IMG/VR virus record: IMGVR_UViG_3300035695_000002
Coordinates: 1 to 64,000 of that record
Origin: a virus
Reading direction: 5' to 3' (one strand)
Length of the DNA: 64,000 bases
In this document: one piece after another, positions 30,935 to 39,406 of the stretch
Layout: each line of letters opens with the position of its first letter
How positions within the stretch are numbered: the first letter of the stretch is position 1
Notes under the pieces: model-generated
Seen by the model: only the letters and a program-made list of their open reading frames with translations
Told to the model about the DNA's origin: nothing
The model's database searches: none
Program-made: the position numbers and the translations under genes

Positions 30935-31465
30935 ATGAAGACAAAATTTGATAAGGTAAAGGTGGGAGATGTATTTTCCGAAGTACAACACTATAAAACA
31001 GTGAAAATTGCTGGCGGTAAGGTACAATTGAAGAATGGTTTAAATCAGGATATTGTAGTGGATAGCAAATATGTAGAAGATTGCCTAATTAGTGGTAACC
31101 AGTTTACTACAGAGGAGAAGGTTAATAAAACTGATCTCACTAAGCTATTTTTACAGAATCCTAACACTGTATTCACCGTTTCCTTTAATAAGCAAGTAAA
31201 GGAGGCTGATGTTGTGAAAGAAATCATGGAATCTTACGAAGGTTCTACACCTAAGACTATGGGAGATGCTATTAAGAAGGCTGTAAAACGTGGACTTACA
31301 GGTGAAGAAAGGGTGTTAGTGGGTTATCATACAGGATTGCAGGATGACTTCGGTAGGCTTCAAGTTTGGGATATGAATATCACAGATGGTAATCCAACTA
31401 GATTAGTTGATACGAGATCACTAAATTGGCTTATTTGTAAAGGAATCAAATATATTGTAAAATAA
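30935..31465 (+). CDS. Hypothetical protein, 176 aa
   Basis: Starts with a small beta module (FDKVKVGDVFSEVQHYKTV). A middle helical region with VKEIMESYEGSTPKTMGDAIKKAV follows, then a second beta part (GEERVLVGYHTGLQDDFGRLQVWD). The VGDVF-type module recurs in this phage. It lies between the vWA gene and a GIY-YIG gene; function unknown. Confidence 0.75.
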   Translation: MKTKFDKVKVGDVFSEVQHYKTVKIAGGKVQLKNGLNQDIVVDSKYVEDCLISGNQFTTEEKVNKTDLTKLFLQNPNTVFTVSFNKQVKEADVVKEIMESYEGSTPKTMGDAIKKAVKRGLTGEERVLVGYHTGLQDDFGRLQVWDMNITDGNPTRLVDTRSLNWLICKGIKYIVK

Positions 31466-31468
31466 GAA

Positions 31469-32188
31469 ATGATAGTAGATTCTGGTAAATACTTTCTATA
31501 TCGTCATATTCGTTTAGATAAAAATGAACCTTTTTATATTGGTGTAGGAACTAAAAAATCCTACATAAAGAACTGGGAAGCACCTAGTGCATATTCAAGA
31601 GCTACAGAGAAAGGAGGTAGAAATAAAATATGGAGGAATATTGTTAAGAAAACTAAATATGAGGTCGAAGTTTTGTTAGAGAGCGATAATGAAGATTTTA
31701 TCTTTGAAAAGGAGATAGAGTTTATTAAGTTATATGGTAGAATAAATCTAAAAACAGGTATTTTAGCTAATTTGACAGATGGAGGAAGAGGAACTAAATG
31801 TTTAATTCCATCTCTTAAATCTAAGATAGCTACTTCAATTAGAGCCAAAGGAAATACTTATAGAAGAGGAGTTAAACTCTCTAAAGAAACAAAGGCGATA
31901 ATAAGTGCTTCGCAATTAGGTAGAAAACTATTACCAGAATCTATAGAAAAAAGAACTAAAACAAGACAATTAAAAGGAAATTGGCATACTAAAAATAGTA
32001 AAGATAAAATAGGAAAGAGTAATTCTAAAAAGTTGATGAGACAGAATCTAATTGACAATAATATCGAATATTATGATTCTTGTCATGCAGCATCAAATAT
32101 TATAGGACTTTCTTATCAAAGAATATCCGAACTATGCAAAAATAATATGACTATGAAGGGATATAAATGGAGTTATGTAAAAAACTAG
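31469..32188 (+). CDS. GIY-YIG homing endonuclease, 239 aa
   Basis: The nuclease core runs from FLYRHIRLDKNEPFYIGVG (GIY/YIG positions) through the conserved Arg near AYSRATEKGG and the Glu in FEKEIEFI (about 85). NUMOD3-type repeats follow (SLKSKIATSIRAKG, SKETKAIISASQLGRKL), and a C-terminal helix pair (SCHAASNIIGLSYQRISELC) ends in KGYKWSYVK. This is a free-standing homing nuclease next to the putative SSB gene. Stop TAG. Confidence 0.85.
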   Translation: MIVDSGKYFLYRHIRLDKNEPFYIGVGTKKSYIKNWEAPSAYSRATEKGGRNKIWRNIVKKTKYEVEVLLESDNEDFIFEKEIEFIKLYGRINLKTGILANLTDGGRGTKCLIPSLKSKIATSIRAKGNTYRRGVKLSKETKAIISASQLGRKLLPESIEKRTKTRQLKGNWHTKNSKDKIGKSNSKKLMRQNLIDNNIEYYDSCHAASNIIGLSYQRISELCKNNMTMKGYKWSYVKN

Positions 32189-32209
32189 AAAAAATTAAAC
32201 AAATAAATT

Positions 32210-33085
32210 ATGAGTGAAACAAAAAGTGGAATTGGTGGTAAAGTTAGGGAACAAAGTGATTTCTCAAAAAAAGTTGGATTATTCTGTGCAAAAGTGATTG
32301 CAGTGAATCCTGATAGAGAATCCTTCAAGGAGCTTCTAGGCATAGAGCTTAAAGCAGAAAGTAAGGCAGATGAATATGCTGGAGAGAGTAAAGATGGTAA
32401 TCCTACAATGAGGGTGAATTTCTGGCTGGAAGAAGCTAAATCTAAGCAAAAATTCAATGTTACATTCTTCTTAGAGAATAAAGTGAAAGAAAATAAGGAT
32501 GCTACAAAGAAGCAATATATTAACAATATTGGTGTATGTTCTTGGGCAGATGATGAAAATAACCTTCCTGATTGGTTTAAAAAGAGAGAATATAGAGAAG
32601 CTTATGTAGGAGAAGAGGAATTGTATAGTTTTATGCGTACATGGCTTGGAAAACTGGATTATAAAGATGCAGAAGCCACATTACAGCTAGAGTGGAAACA
32701 TCTCCTTAAAGGGAATATGAAGGACATTAGGAGTCAAATTAATGGAGAATTCTCTACAAATATTGTAGCTTTGGCTGTAGTTAAAAGCGTTGTAAAAGAC
32801 GAAGAAACTAAAGAATACCAAGGAGTGTATAATAGAGCCTTTTTACCTGAATATTCATTAAAACAGTTCAGATTGGTGGATTATAATAAACCTGAAATTA
32901 TTGCTGGTTTGAAAAAGAAGCAAAATAAGGACTTAAAACCACATGAACGATTTGCTGTACAGGTGAGTGATAGTGAATATGGCTGCAAAGATAGTTTTAA
33001 ACTTAAGGATTTAGCAGATTATAACGCTGAAGACTTCCTTGTAGGAACAAATGCTCCTATTAGTGCTGATGGTAGTGATTATTGA
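32210..33085 (+). CDS. Putative single-stranded DNA-binding protein, 291 aa
   Basis: The position between recombination genes and primase, with beta-rich N-terminal half (MRVNFWLEEAKSKQKFNVTFFL), aromatic residues (WADDENNLPDWFKKREYREAY) and an acidic end, fits the SSB-like proteins of crAss-type phages. No OB-fold motif can be proved by eye. A strong terminator follows, consistent with an abundantly made protein. Alternative: another replication accessory factor. Confidence 0.5.
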   Translation: MSETKSGIGGKVREQSDFSKKVGLFCAKVIAVNPDRESFKELLGIELKAESKADEYAGESKDGNPTMRVNFWLEEAKSKQKFNVTFFLENKVKENKDATKKQYINNIGVCSWADDENNLPDWFKKREYREAYVGEEELYSFMRTWLGKLDYKDAEATLQLEWKHLLKGNMKDIRSQINGEFSTNIVALAVVKSVVKDEETKEYQGVYNRAFLPEYSLKQFRLVDYNKPEIIAGLKKKQNKDLKPHERFAVQVSDSEYGCKDSFKLKDLADYNAEDFLVGTNAPISADGSDY

Positions 33086-33111
33086 AGTTTAAATTGTTTA
33101 ACAAAAAAGAG

Positions 33112-33141
33112 GCTAGGGATAGAAATATTCCTAGCTTTTTT
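33112..33141 (+). terminator. Intrinsic terminator
   Basis: GCTAGGGA (33112-33119) pairs with TTCCTAGC (33128-33135) with one G-U, followed by T6. It separates the putative SSB gene from the primase gene. Confidence 0.85.
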
Positions 33142-33155
33142 ATTTATATTGCACT

Positions 33156-34166
33156 ATGATAAAAGGGAAGATTAAGACAGATTTGACGATGGATAGTATA
33201 CTAGGACTCATAAGTCCTTTTGACATCTATATGTATTATATGCCTAATAAGGATTGGAAACTTAATGATGTCACCTATAGCCCATTTAAAGTAGAAAATC
33301 ACCCTAGCTTCCTAATAGGGAATAAGTACGGAAACCTTTCACATATTGCCTTTAATGATACTTCTAAAAGAGGAGATTGCTTTAGTTTTGTAAAACAACT
33401 TTACAATCTTACTAATTTAGATGAGGTGTTAAGGAAAATTGATGGGGATTTTCAATTAGGACTAGGAAATGGTGTAAAAGGAGACTATAAAGTTATTACT
33501 TCCCAATATAAACAACCAGAAATTACCAAGAGAAATAGTCTTATTCAAGTGATTACAAGGAAGTTTCTAAAAGAAGAATTAGCTTATTGGAATGAATATC
33601 ACCAAGATTTACAGGATTTACGTGATAATAATGTTTATTCCATAAAAACGCTATATTTTAATAAACAGAAGTTTCCCTTAAAGGATACAGACTTAAGGTT
33701 TGGATATTATTATCCTAAAGGAGGATTCTGGAAATTATATATTCCTTTTGCTAAAAATAAGAAGAATAAATGGTTAGGTAATGTGCCCTTACAGACGTCT
33801 TGGGGACTAGAAAATCTAAATAAGGAGTATAATACTCTAATCGTAAAAAGTCTGAAAGATTATCTAGTATGTAAAAAGGTATGCCCTTATATATTTGGGG
33901 TGCAAAATGAATCATTAGCTGCTTTTTCTGGAGAGACTATAGATTATACAAAAGAACACTCTAAAGAAGTTTTTTATGGTGGAGATAGCGATGAACCAGG
34001 GAAAAAAGCTAGTTATTTAATAACTTCCACTTTAGGATATAGACATATAAACCCTCCAGATCATCTAAAAAATGAATGTTGTAAAGATTTTGCTGATATG
34101 GGTAAAATTAAAGGATTAGACAGTTTGAAACAACATTTTGTGTCTAAGAACTTATTATCTTTGTAA
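33156..34166 (+). CDS. DnaG-like TOPRIM primase, 336 aa
   Basis: The N-terminal part has a zinc-finger-domain-like beta pattern without cysteines (SPFKVENHPSFLIGNKYGNL, GDCFSFVKQL). The TOPRIM domain shows NTLIVKSLKDYLVC in the motif-1 position and VFYGGDSDEPGKKAS (DxDxxG, about 273-287). In motif 1 the usual catalytic Glu is replaced by the K-S-L-K-D pattern, a known variant among phage primase-like proteins. It should make primers at the fork for the DnaB-like helicase and PolB. Confidence 0.8.
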   Translation: MIKGKIKTDLTMDSILGLISPFDIYMYYMPNKDWKLNDVTYSPFKVENHPSFLIGNKYGNLSHIAFNDTSKRGDCFSFVKQLYNLTNLDEVLRKIDGDFQLGLGNGVKGDYKVITSQYKQPEITKRNSLIQVITRKFLKEELAYWNEYHQDLQDLRDNNVYSIKTLYFNKQKFPLKDTDLRFGYYYPKGGFWKLYIPFAKNKKNKWLGNVPLQTSWGLENLNKEYNTLIVKSLKDYLVCKKVCPYIFGVQNESLAAFSGETIDYTKEHSKEVFYGGDSDEPGKKASYLITSTLGYRHINPPDHLKNECCKDFADMGKIKGLDSLKQHFVSKNLLSL

Positions 34167-34167
34167 T

Positions 34168-34818
34168 ATGAAGATTTGTAAAATTTGCAATTTGGATGAA
34201 ACTAAAATAACTTTTGAAAAAGTTAGAAAAATTTGTACTAAATGTAGAAGCAAGCAATTATTCATTTCTAAACAGAAATGGAAACAAATTAATAAAGAAA
34301 AAGTAATAAATACTTCCAAACTTTATTATATAAATAATAAAGAAAGATTAGATAGAAGGAATACAGATTATTATTTCAATAATAAGGACAAAGTCAAAAT
34401 AGCAAGAAATAAATATAGATCTAAAAATAGAGAAAAATTCAAATTAATAAAAAAGAATAGGTTAATTAATGATATTAATTATAAACTTTCTTTGAATTTA
34501 AGATCCAGAGTAAATTCGGCTATAAAAAGGACAAATTCTAGAAAAATAAGTAATACTACTAAGTTAATAGGCTGTTCAATAGATAAGTTAAAATTGCATT
34601 TACAGTCCAAGTTTCTTCCTACAATGAGTTGGGATAATTACGGGAAATATTGGCATATTGACCACATTATTCCTTGTTCTAATTATGATTTAACAAAAGG
34701 AGAAGAACAGAAAAAATGCTTTAATTACACAAATTTACAACCCTTATTTGCTATTACACAGATAATTAATGAAATTACTTATATAGGCAATTTAAACAAA
34801 AATGATAAAATATTATAA
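34168..34818 (+). CDS. HNH homing endonuclease, altered C-terminus, 216 aa
   Basis: ATG 34168 (MKICKICNLDETKI) follows the primase stop by one base; an upstream ATG overlaps it. Zinc pairs CKIC and CTKC begin the protein, followed by a long Lys/Asn-rich repeat region. The HNH core is SWDNYGKYWHIDHIIPCSNYDLT, then CFNYTNLQPLF. In relatives the last block continues W/F-A-x-x-N-x-x-K; here it reads AITQIINEITYIG, so the terminal Asn helix may be damaged. Free-standing mobile gene. Confidence 0.75.
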   Translation: MKICKICNLDETKITFEKVRKICTKCRSKQLFISKQKWKQINKEKVINTSKLYYINNKERLDRRNTDYYFNNKDKVKIARNKYRSKNREKFKLIKKNRLINDINYKLSLNLRSRVNSAIKRTNSRKISNTTKLIGCSIDKLKLHLQSKFLPTMSWDNYGKYWHIDHIIPCSNYDLTKGEEQKKCFNYTNLQPLFAITQIINEITYIGNLNKNDKIL

Positions 34819-34821
34819 ATT

Positions 34822-35610
34822 ATGAAAATACAAACATATGAAACAACAAAACAACAGCTTATAAATACTACAATTCCTAGTGAAAGTAGGACATATAAGC
34901 CATTTTCACATGAAAATGTGATAGATTTAACTTTAGAAGCTATTAATAAAGCAGGATTTCAACTAGATAGAGAAAGTTATAGTGCTGCAAGAGGAAATAA
35001 TATAGCTACAGGTAAATATACTATCAAAAATGTAGCAGATAGCGAAATGCAATTACAGATTTCTTGGCTTAATAGTTATGATAAGTCTAAAAGGCTTACT
35101 TGGGGCATCGGAAATCAGGTCAGAATCTGTATGAACGGAATGATAAGTGCTGATTTAGGAGCTTTTAAGAAGAAACATCAAGGAGAAATCCAAGATTTTA
35201 CTCCTAAAGCTATTTCTGAATATGTAAAAAGAGCAGGAGATACATTCAAGGAAATGCAGAAAGAAAGAGAAGATATGAAGAAGGTTATTCTTTCAGATAG
35301 AGATAAATCTATCCTTATAGGACGATTGTTCTTAGAGGAGGAACTTCTTACTACTACACAACTTAATATTATAGCTAGAGAGGTTAAAATGTCCTCTTTT
35401 GATTATAAATCCAAGGATAGTGTATGGGAGTTCTATAATCATGTAACTCTATCATTAAAAGAATTACACCCCTCTCTATATATGGAAACATTAATGGGGG
35501 CACATAAGTTTTTTGTGAAGGAAACTGGTATTTCTGTACCCAATTCTCCTATATTTACAGACATATCTCCCAATCAACAAGTGATAGAATTTACTCCTGG
35601 TATAGTATGA
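34822..35610 (+). CDS. DUF932-like phage protein, 262 aa
   Basis: Signature segments YSAARGNNIATGKYTI, WGIGNQVRICMNGMISADLG and YNHVTLSLKELHPSLYMETL correspond to the DUF932 (phage/plasmid-like TIGR03299) family, often found next to replication genes; biochemical role unknown. Domain spans nearly the whole protein. Its stop overlaps the UDG-like gene start (ATGA), implying co-expression. Confidence 0.75.
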   Translation: MKIQTYETTKQQLINTTIPSESRTYKPFSHENVIDLTLEAINKAGFQLDRESYSAARGNNIATGKYTIKNVADSEMQLQISWLNSYDKSKRLTWGIGNQVRICMNGMISADLGAFKKKHQGEIQDFTPKAISEYVKRAGDTFKEMQKEREDMKKVILSDRDKSILIGRLFLEEELLTTTQLNIIAREVKMSSFDYKSKDSVWEFYNHVTLSLKELHPSLYMETLMGAHKFFVKETGISVPNSPIFTDISPNQQVIEFTPGIV

Positions 35611-36365
35611 CAAATTTAGATTGGGATAAATTCTCACCGTTATTTGGTACATGGGCTTCAAAAATCAAACCCTTCTTTGATAGAGGAGGGTTTGATCCTA
35701 TTTATACATTTCTTAAAAAAGAGAGTCTTCGTGGAAAATTACTCACTCCATTGAGTAATTTGGTATTCAGATGTTTCCAAGAGACAGATATAGATAATAC
35801 TCATGTAGCGCTATTATCAATGTGTCCTTATCATACCTACTATAATGGTTCTCCAGTGGCCGATGGTTTGGCTTTTAGCTGTGGTATAACTAATAAATTA
35901 CAACCAAGTTTGGAGAAGGTGTATGAAGGATGGGAGAATGAGTTATATGAAGGAATGAACCTAGATTATTATAAAAGTCCAGATTTAACATACCTTGCGA
36001 AAAGTGGTGTATTATTATGGAATTGCAGTCTTACTTGTGAAAAAGACAAGGCTGGTTCACACATAGAAATTTGGAGTGAATTTACCAAATTTATACTAGA
36101 GGAAGCATTAGCTTACACAGGAATACCTATTGTGTTTATCGGGAAGGATGCCCAGAAATTCAATAAATATGTTACTCCTCTAACTCATGGGCAAATATTT
36201 AATATTGAACATCCTAGTTTTGCAGCAAGAAGTCAGTCTATTTGGTCTACAAATGGTGTTTTTACTAAAATTAACAAAATAGTAAAGGACAATAATCATG
36301 TAACAATACCTTGGTTAGCTTCTAAGGAAGATATAGAATTAATAACAGCAGATTTACCATTTTAA
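35607..36365 (+). CDS. UDG-like protein without catalytic Asp, 252 aa
   Basis: Family-1 uracil-DNA glycosylase landmarks are in order. SMCPYHTYYN (about 71-80) occupies the water-activating loop, ADGLAFSC follows, GVLLWNCSLT (about 133) holds the uracil-binding Asn, KAGSHIEIWSEF follows, and EHPSFAARS (about 199) is the leucine-loop HPS motif. In the first loop the G-Q-D-P-Y-H pattern has Cys in place of the catalytic Asp (TGT codon). The fold and DNA binding seem kept while catalysis may be lost. Confidence 0.75.
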   Translation: MTNLDWDKFSPLFGTWASKIKPFFDRGGFDPIYTFLKKESLRGKLLTPLSNLVFRCFQETDIDNTHVALLSMCPYHTYYNGSPVADGLAFSCGITNKLQPSLEKVYEGWENELYEGMNLDYYKSPDLTYLAKSGVLLWNCSLTCEKDKAGSHIEIWSEFTKFILEEALAYTGIPIVFIGKDAQKFNKYVTPLTHGQIFNIEHPSFAARSQSIWSTNGVFTKINKIVKDNNHVTIPWLASKEDIELITADLPF

Positions 36366-36367
36366 TT

Positions 36368-36598
36368 ATGACAAAAGAAGAATTAGTTAAAGAAGCTTTC
36401 AAATTCGCCAATGAAGAAGCAGACAAAAGAGGAACATTTAATACAAATGACTTAATTATATATGCATATAACCAAGCTATAGAAGATGCTGCAAATAATG
36501 CAATAGCCGACTGTAATATCCTAGCAGGAGATGCTAATTATAATAATATAGAAGTATATGTAATAAAAGGTTCAATTTTACAACTTAAGAAAACATGA
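36368..36598 (+). CDS. Hypothetical protein, 76 aa
   Basis: Helical acidic N-terminus (MTKEELVKEAFKFANEEADKRG) then Ala/Asn-rich helix (YNQAIEDAANNAIADC). The style matches the small 'xxEEV..AF..G' tails common in Bacteroidota phages. Overlaps the next gene ATGA-style. Confidence 0.7.
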   Translation: MTKEELVKEAFKFANEEADKRGTFNTNDLIIYAYNQAIEDAANNAIADCNILAGDANYNNIEVYVIKGSILQLKKT

Positions 36599-36948
36599 TA
36601 CTAGAGTGGAGATTTAAGCTATTAGAGAAATATAAGAGAATAGTGTGCGATGATGGGGATTTTTACACAACTAAGGGTAAAAAGCTTAATTTGAAGCCCT
36701 CTAGAGGAGGATATTTAAGAGTGAGAATATATAATAAAGGAAAAGAAATCTATAAATGGGCACATAGGCTTGTATATACAGCTTTTATAGGTGATTGTAC
36801 AAGCTTACATGTCCATCATATAGATAAAATTCAAACAAATAACTATTATTTAAACCTTTTAGGTCTTCCTCCTGAGAAGCATAGATATTGTCATAAGAAA
36901 AAAGTAAAACAATATACACCAGAGGAACTTAAAGAAGTTCCTTTTTAA
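36595..36948 (+). CDS. HNH endonuclease, 117 aa
   Basis: Compact HNH protein: LKPSRGGYLRVRIYNKGKEIYKWAHRLVYTAF is the N-terminal strand/helix unit (NUMOD4-like), then LHVHHIDKIQTNNYYLNLLGL is the H-N-H core. Smaller than classical homing enzymes (no separate DNA-binding repeat). Mobile element-like; coupled to the upstream gene. Confidence 0.75.
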   Translation: MILEWRFKLLEKYKRIVCDDGDFYTTKGKKLNLKPSRGGYLRVRIYNKGKEIYKWAHRLVYTAFIGDCTSLHVHHIDKIQTNNYYLNLLGLPPEKHRYCHKKKVKQYTPEELKEVPF

Positions 36949-36957
36949 TTATAGAAT

Positions 36958-37557
36958 ATGGAAGAAAATGTAAAATATGAACTAGAAATAGTACAAGATG
37001 AATATGCAGAATCTCCTGATAGTTGGGGTGATGATAATTTGTTTTTGGTATATGATCATAGACAATTTACTATTAAAAGAAAAGGATTTGAACCTAAGGA
37101 TATATTCAACCATTTAGATGCTAAAAGACATATTGAGAAACTAGTAGAAATCAATGGTCGACCATCTATAGAAGTGTATGGAGATGATTTAAATTCAGAA
37201 TATGAGAATTATTGGATATATGTAGTAAATGCTTATATTCATTCAGGAGTGGCTCTATCTTTAGGAAAACAATATCCTTTCAATGATCAATGGGATACGT
37301 CTACAACAGGATATATATTAGTAAGTAAGAAAGAGTGGAAAGATGAGGATAAGGCTAAAGAAACTGCTGAAAATCTTATAGAAACCTGGAATATGTATCT
37401 ATCAGGAGATGTATGGGGATATGTAATATCTAGAATTACCACTTGTAGTTGTTGTAATAAGGAAGATAAACAAGAGGTAGATAGTTGTTATGGATTCTAT
37501 GGAGAAGAGGAATGTAGAAAAGAAGGAGAGGATATGTTAAAACATAAGACTAAATGA
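36958..37557 (+). CDS. Conserved hypothetical phage protein, 199 aa
   Basis: Recognisable recurring blocks are NAYIHSGVALSLGKQYPFNDQWD (in the middle), WNMYLSGDVWGYVIS and DSCYGFYGEEECRKEG near the end. Proteins with this set are widespread among unrelated phages, without a known function. A C-terminal CSCC cluster could bind metal. ATGA overlap with the next gene. Confidence 0.8.
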   Translation: MEENVKYELEIVQDEYAESPDSWGDDNLFLVYDHRQFTIKRKGFEPKDIFNHLDAKRHIEKLVEINGRPSIEVYGDDLNSEYENYWIYVVNAYIHSGVALSLGKQYPFNDQWDTSTTGYILVSKKEWKDEDKAKETAENLIETWNMYLSGDVWGYVISRITTCSCCNKEDKQEVDSCYGFYGEEECRKEGEDMLKHKTK

Positions 37558-38411
37558 AAAAAGTATTCACAAATAGAGAACTTCCTCATATATGGGCTAA
37601 TCAGCTACAAAATGAAGGAAGAGGAAGTAATATGTTTTTTGAAGGACCTATTATATATTCCTATGGAAAGCATTTTCCTATAGCTGAAATATTAGAAAAA
37701 GAAAAAGTTATATTAGTAAACTCTAGTAATTATAGTATTACAACAAGTAAGCATAAAGGATATGTATGGAGAGCTATAAATAGAGAGAAATATAAGAGTT
37801 TTAGTGTTCCTGGTTGTTCTAATAACCATTCAAAGAATATAAGTATTTGGATGGATACATTTAATAATTATGTAGAATCTGCTTCTACAGCAAGGAATAA
37901 TAAAGAACTTTATCTAAATTCAGCTAAATACACCCTATCTACAATAGAAGAATATTTAGAGACTTTTAAACTTAATAAACTTAAGTTTAAAGGACTAAGT
38001 ATTATGCTAAGAAGAAAAGAGAATATTCTTCCTATAGAACTTGAAAATAAGATAAAAGAGCAAAAGAAAAGGAATAGAAGGCTTCTTTTAGAGGAAAAGA
38101 AACAGGATATTAAGGAATGGATAGAGGGAAATAGATCAAATCTTCCTTATAAAATAGATGATGTATTTTTAAGAGTGGTGCATCCTGCTGCTTTTGAGGA
38201 TGAAGATAGTCAAGTAGAAACATCTAAAGGAGCTAGAGTTGGATATAATAGTGCTAAATTGCTATATAGTATGATAAAAGCAGGAAAGGATGTAAAAGGT
38301 CATAAAATAGATGGATACACTGTAATAGGAATAAATGGTGTATTGAAGATAGGATGTCATCAAATAGAAAGAAAAGAAATAGATAGATTCGCAAAATCAC
38401 AAAATTGGTAA
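37554..38411 (+). CDS. Conserved hypothetical phage protein, 285 aa
   Basis: The N-terminal 80 residues match a recurring phage module (VFTNRELPHIWANQLQNEGR, FFEGPIIYSYGKHFPIAEI). The middle is a Lys-rich coiled region (KEQKKRNRRLLLEEKKQDIK) and the C-terminal part has GHKIDGYTVIGINGVLKIGC. I know this as a phage domain of unknown function; it may bind nucleic acid. Coupled to the upstream gene. Confidence 0.75.
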   Translation: MKKVFTNRELPHIWANQLQNEGRGSNMFFEGPIIYSYGKHFPIAEILEKEKVILVNSSNYSITTSKHKGYVWRAINREKYKSFSVPGCSNNHSKNISIWMDTFNNYVESASTARNNKELYLNSAKYTLSTIEEYLETFKLNKLKFKGLSIMLRRKENILPIELENKIKEQKKRNRRLLLEEKKQDIKEWIEGNRSNLPYKIDDVFLRVVHPAAFEDEDSQVETSKGARVGYNSAKLLYSMIKAGKDVKGHKIDGYTVIGINGVLKIGCHQIERKEIDRFAKSQNW

Positions 38412-38477
38412 AAGTTAATAAAGACTAAGTATATTAGAATAATAATTCGTATATTTAGCCTTTTAAATGAGTAAAAA

Positions 38478-38666
38478 ATGAAATTTGAAGTAGATAAAGA
38501 TCAACTAGTAAAGTTGAAAAAATGGCAAGAATCTATAAAAGAAGTATTTGGAGAATATGGAAATTATGATTATATTTTCACACCCACAGGTATAGGAGAT
38601 GGTATAAAAGTAAGAAGTCACCTATCTAATACTATTATAGATTTAACAGATGTAAGTAAATGGTAA
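38478..38666 (+). CDS. Hypothetical protein, 62 aa
   Basis: Short alpha/beta protein (MKFEVDKDQLVKLKKWQESIKEV... GIGDGIKVRSHLSNTIIDLTD). The C-terminal 'GIGDxxxVxSxxxxxxxDLTxxxxW' ending is a recurrent pattern in phage small proteins. The preceding 66-base gap is A/T-rich without clear signals. Confidence 0.65.
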   Translation: MKFEVDKDQLVKLKKWQESIKEVFGEYGNYDYIFTPTGIGDGIKVRSHLSNTIIDLTDVSKW

Positions 38667-38669
38667 ATA

Positions 38670-39092
38670 ATGAATAAGAAAACAAAGAGAATTAAGGCTC
38701 CTAAGACAAGGAAAAGTAAGGTGGAGAAACCATTTAATAGTGGTACAATGAGTGTTAGTGCATTTTGGTCATTTATACGGTCTGCATTACGTCAGAAAAG
38801 TAGGTGGTGGAAACCCATCCTAGAATGTAAAAAGGCAGCTAGAAGGCCATACAAAGGTCCAATAAAGCGTCAAAAATGGGAGTACAAATGTAGTGTATGT
38901 GGTAATTATTTTCCAGAAAAACGTTGTTCTGTAGACCATATACATCCTTTAGGACAATTAAAAGATTATTCTGATTTACCGCATTTTGTAAAAACCTTAT
39001 TTTGCGAGGTAGATAATTTACAAGTGTTACATGATGAATGTCATAATAAAAAAACTAAATTAGAAAAAGATGCAAGAAATAGTGGAAGTTGA
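38670..39092 (+). CDS. HNH nuclease, 140 aa
   Basis: A Lys-rich N-terminus is followed by a conserved SRWWKPILECKKAARRPYKG. Then comes the HNH core: YKCSVCGNYFPEKRCSVDHIHPLG (CxxC and the first His) and LQVLHDECHNKKTKLEK (second His/Asn). This form lacks homing-type repeats and is usually a stable phage gene near replication or packaging genes. It could nick or process DNA. The C-terminus overlaps the next ORF by 23 bases. Confidence 0.8.
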   Translation: MNKKTKRIKAPKTRKSKVEKPFNSGTMSVSAFWSFIRSALRQKSRWWKPILECKKAARRPYKGPIKRQKWEYKCSVCGNYFPEKRCSVDHIHPLGQLKDYSDLPHFVKTLFCEVDNLQVLHDECHNKKTKLEKDARNSGS

Positions 39093-39258
39093 GAATTTTA
39101 ATTACTATACAACAGAGGAGTTGTTTTACTACCTACTGGATAATCTAGTAATACCTCCAGATGAGGAATTTAAACAATGGAAGTACTATAAACAGGATAT
39201 GATTAGATTATGTGAAGAATATTATGATAAATATTATGGAGAAGGAAGAAAAGATTGA
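39070..39258 (+). CDS. Hypothetical acidic protein, 62 aa
   Basis: Tyr/Glu-rich helix protein (NYYTTEELFYYLLDNLVIPP). Overlaps the upstream HNH gene and the downstream one, so translational coupling is likely. No family recognised. Confidence 0.6.
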   Translation: MQEIVEVENFNYYTTEELFYYLLDNLVIPPDEEFKQWKYYKQDMIRLCEEYYDKYYGEGRKD

Positions 39259-39406
39259 TTTTGATGAAAATAATCCTTGTGATTTGCTAGAGGAGGCTCT
39301 ATTTTACCTGAATATGATTCCTAGGAAAAATATAAAGAGTGAAAATACAAAAGATAGCTACGAATTAGCTAGTTTGATAGATAAATACCTTAAAAATACA
39401 GAATAA
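39236..39406 (+). CDS. Hypothetical protein, 56 aa
   Basis: ATG 39236 (MEKEEKIDFDENNP) reduces the overlap with the upstream gene compared with ATG 39212. Acidic helical protein ending at the first base of the nuclease gene start. Confidence 0.6.
   Translation: MEKEEKIDFDENNPCDLLEEALFYLNMIPRKNIKSENTKDSYELASLIDKYLKNTE

Noticed and set aside
34158-34165. TATCTTTG as promoter of the HNH gene at 34168
   Set aside because: The -7 match is exact, but the nearest TTTG is 15 bases upstream and the ATG would precede the expected start of transcription.
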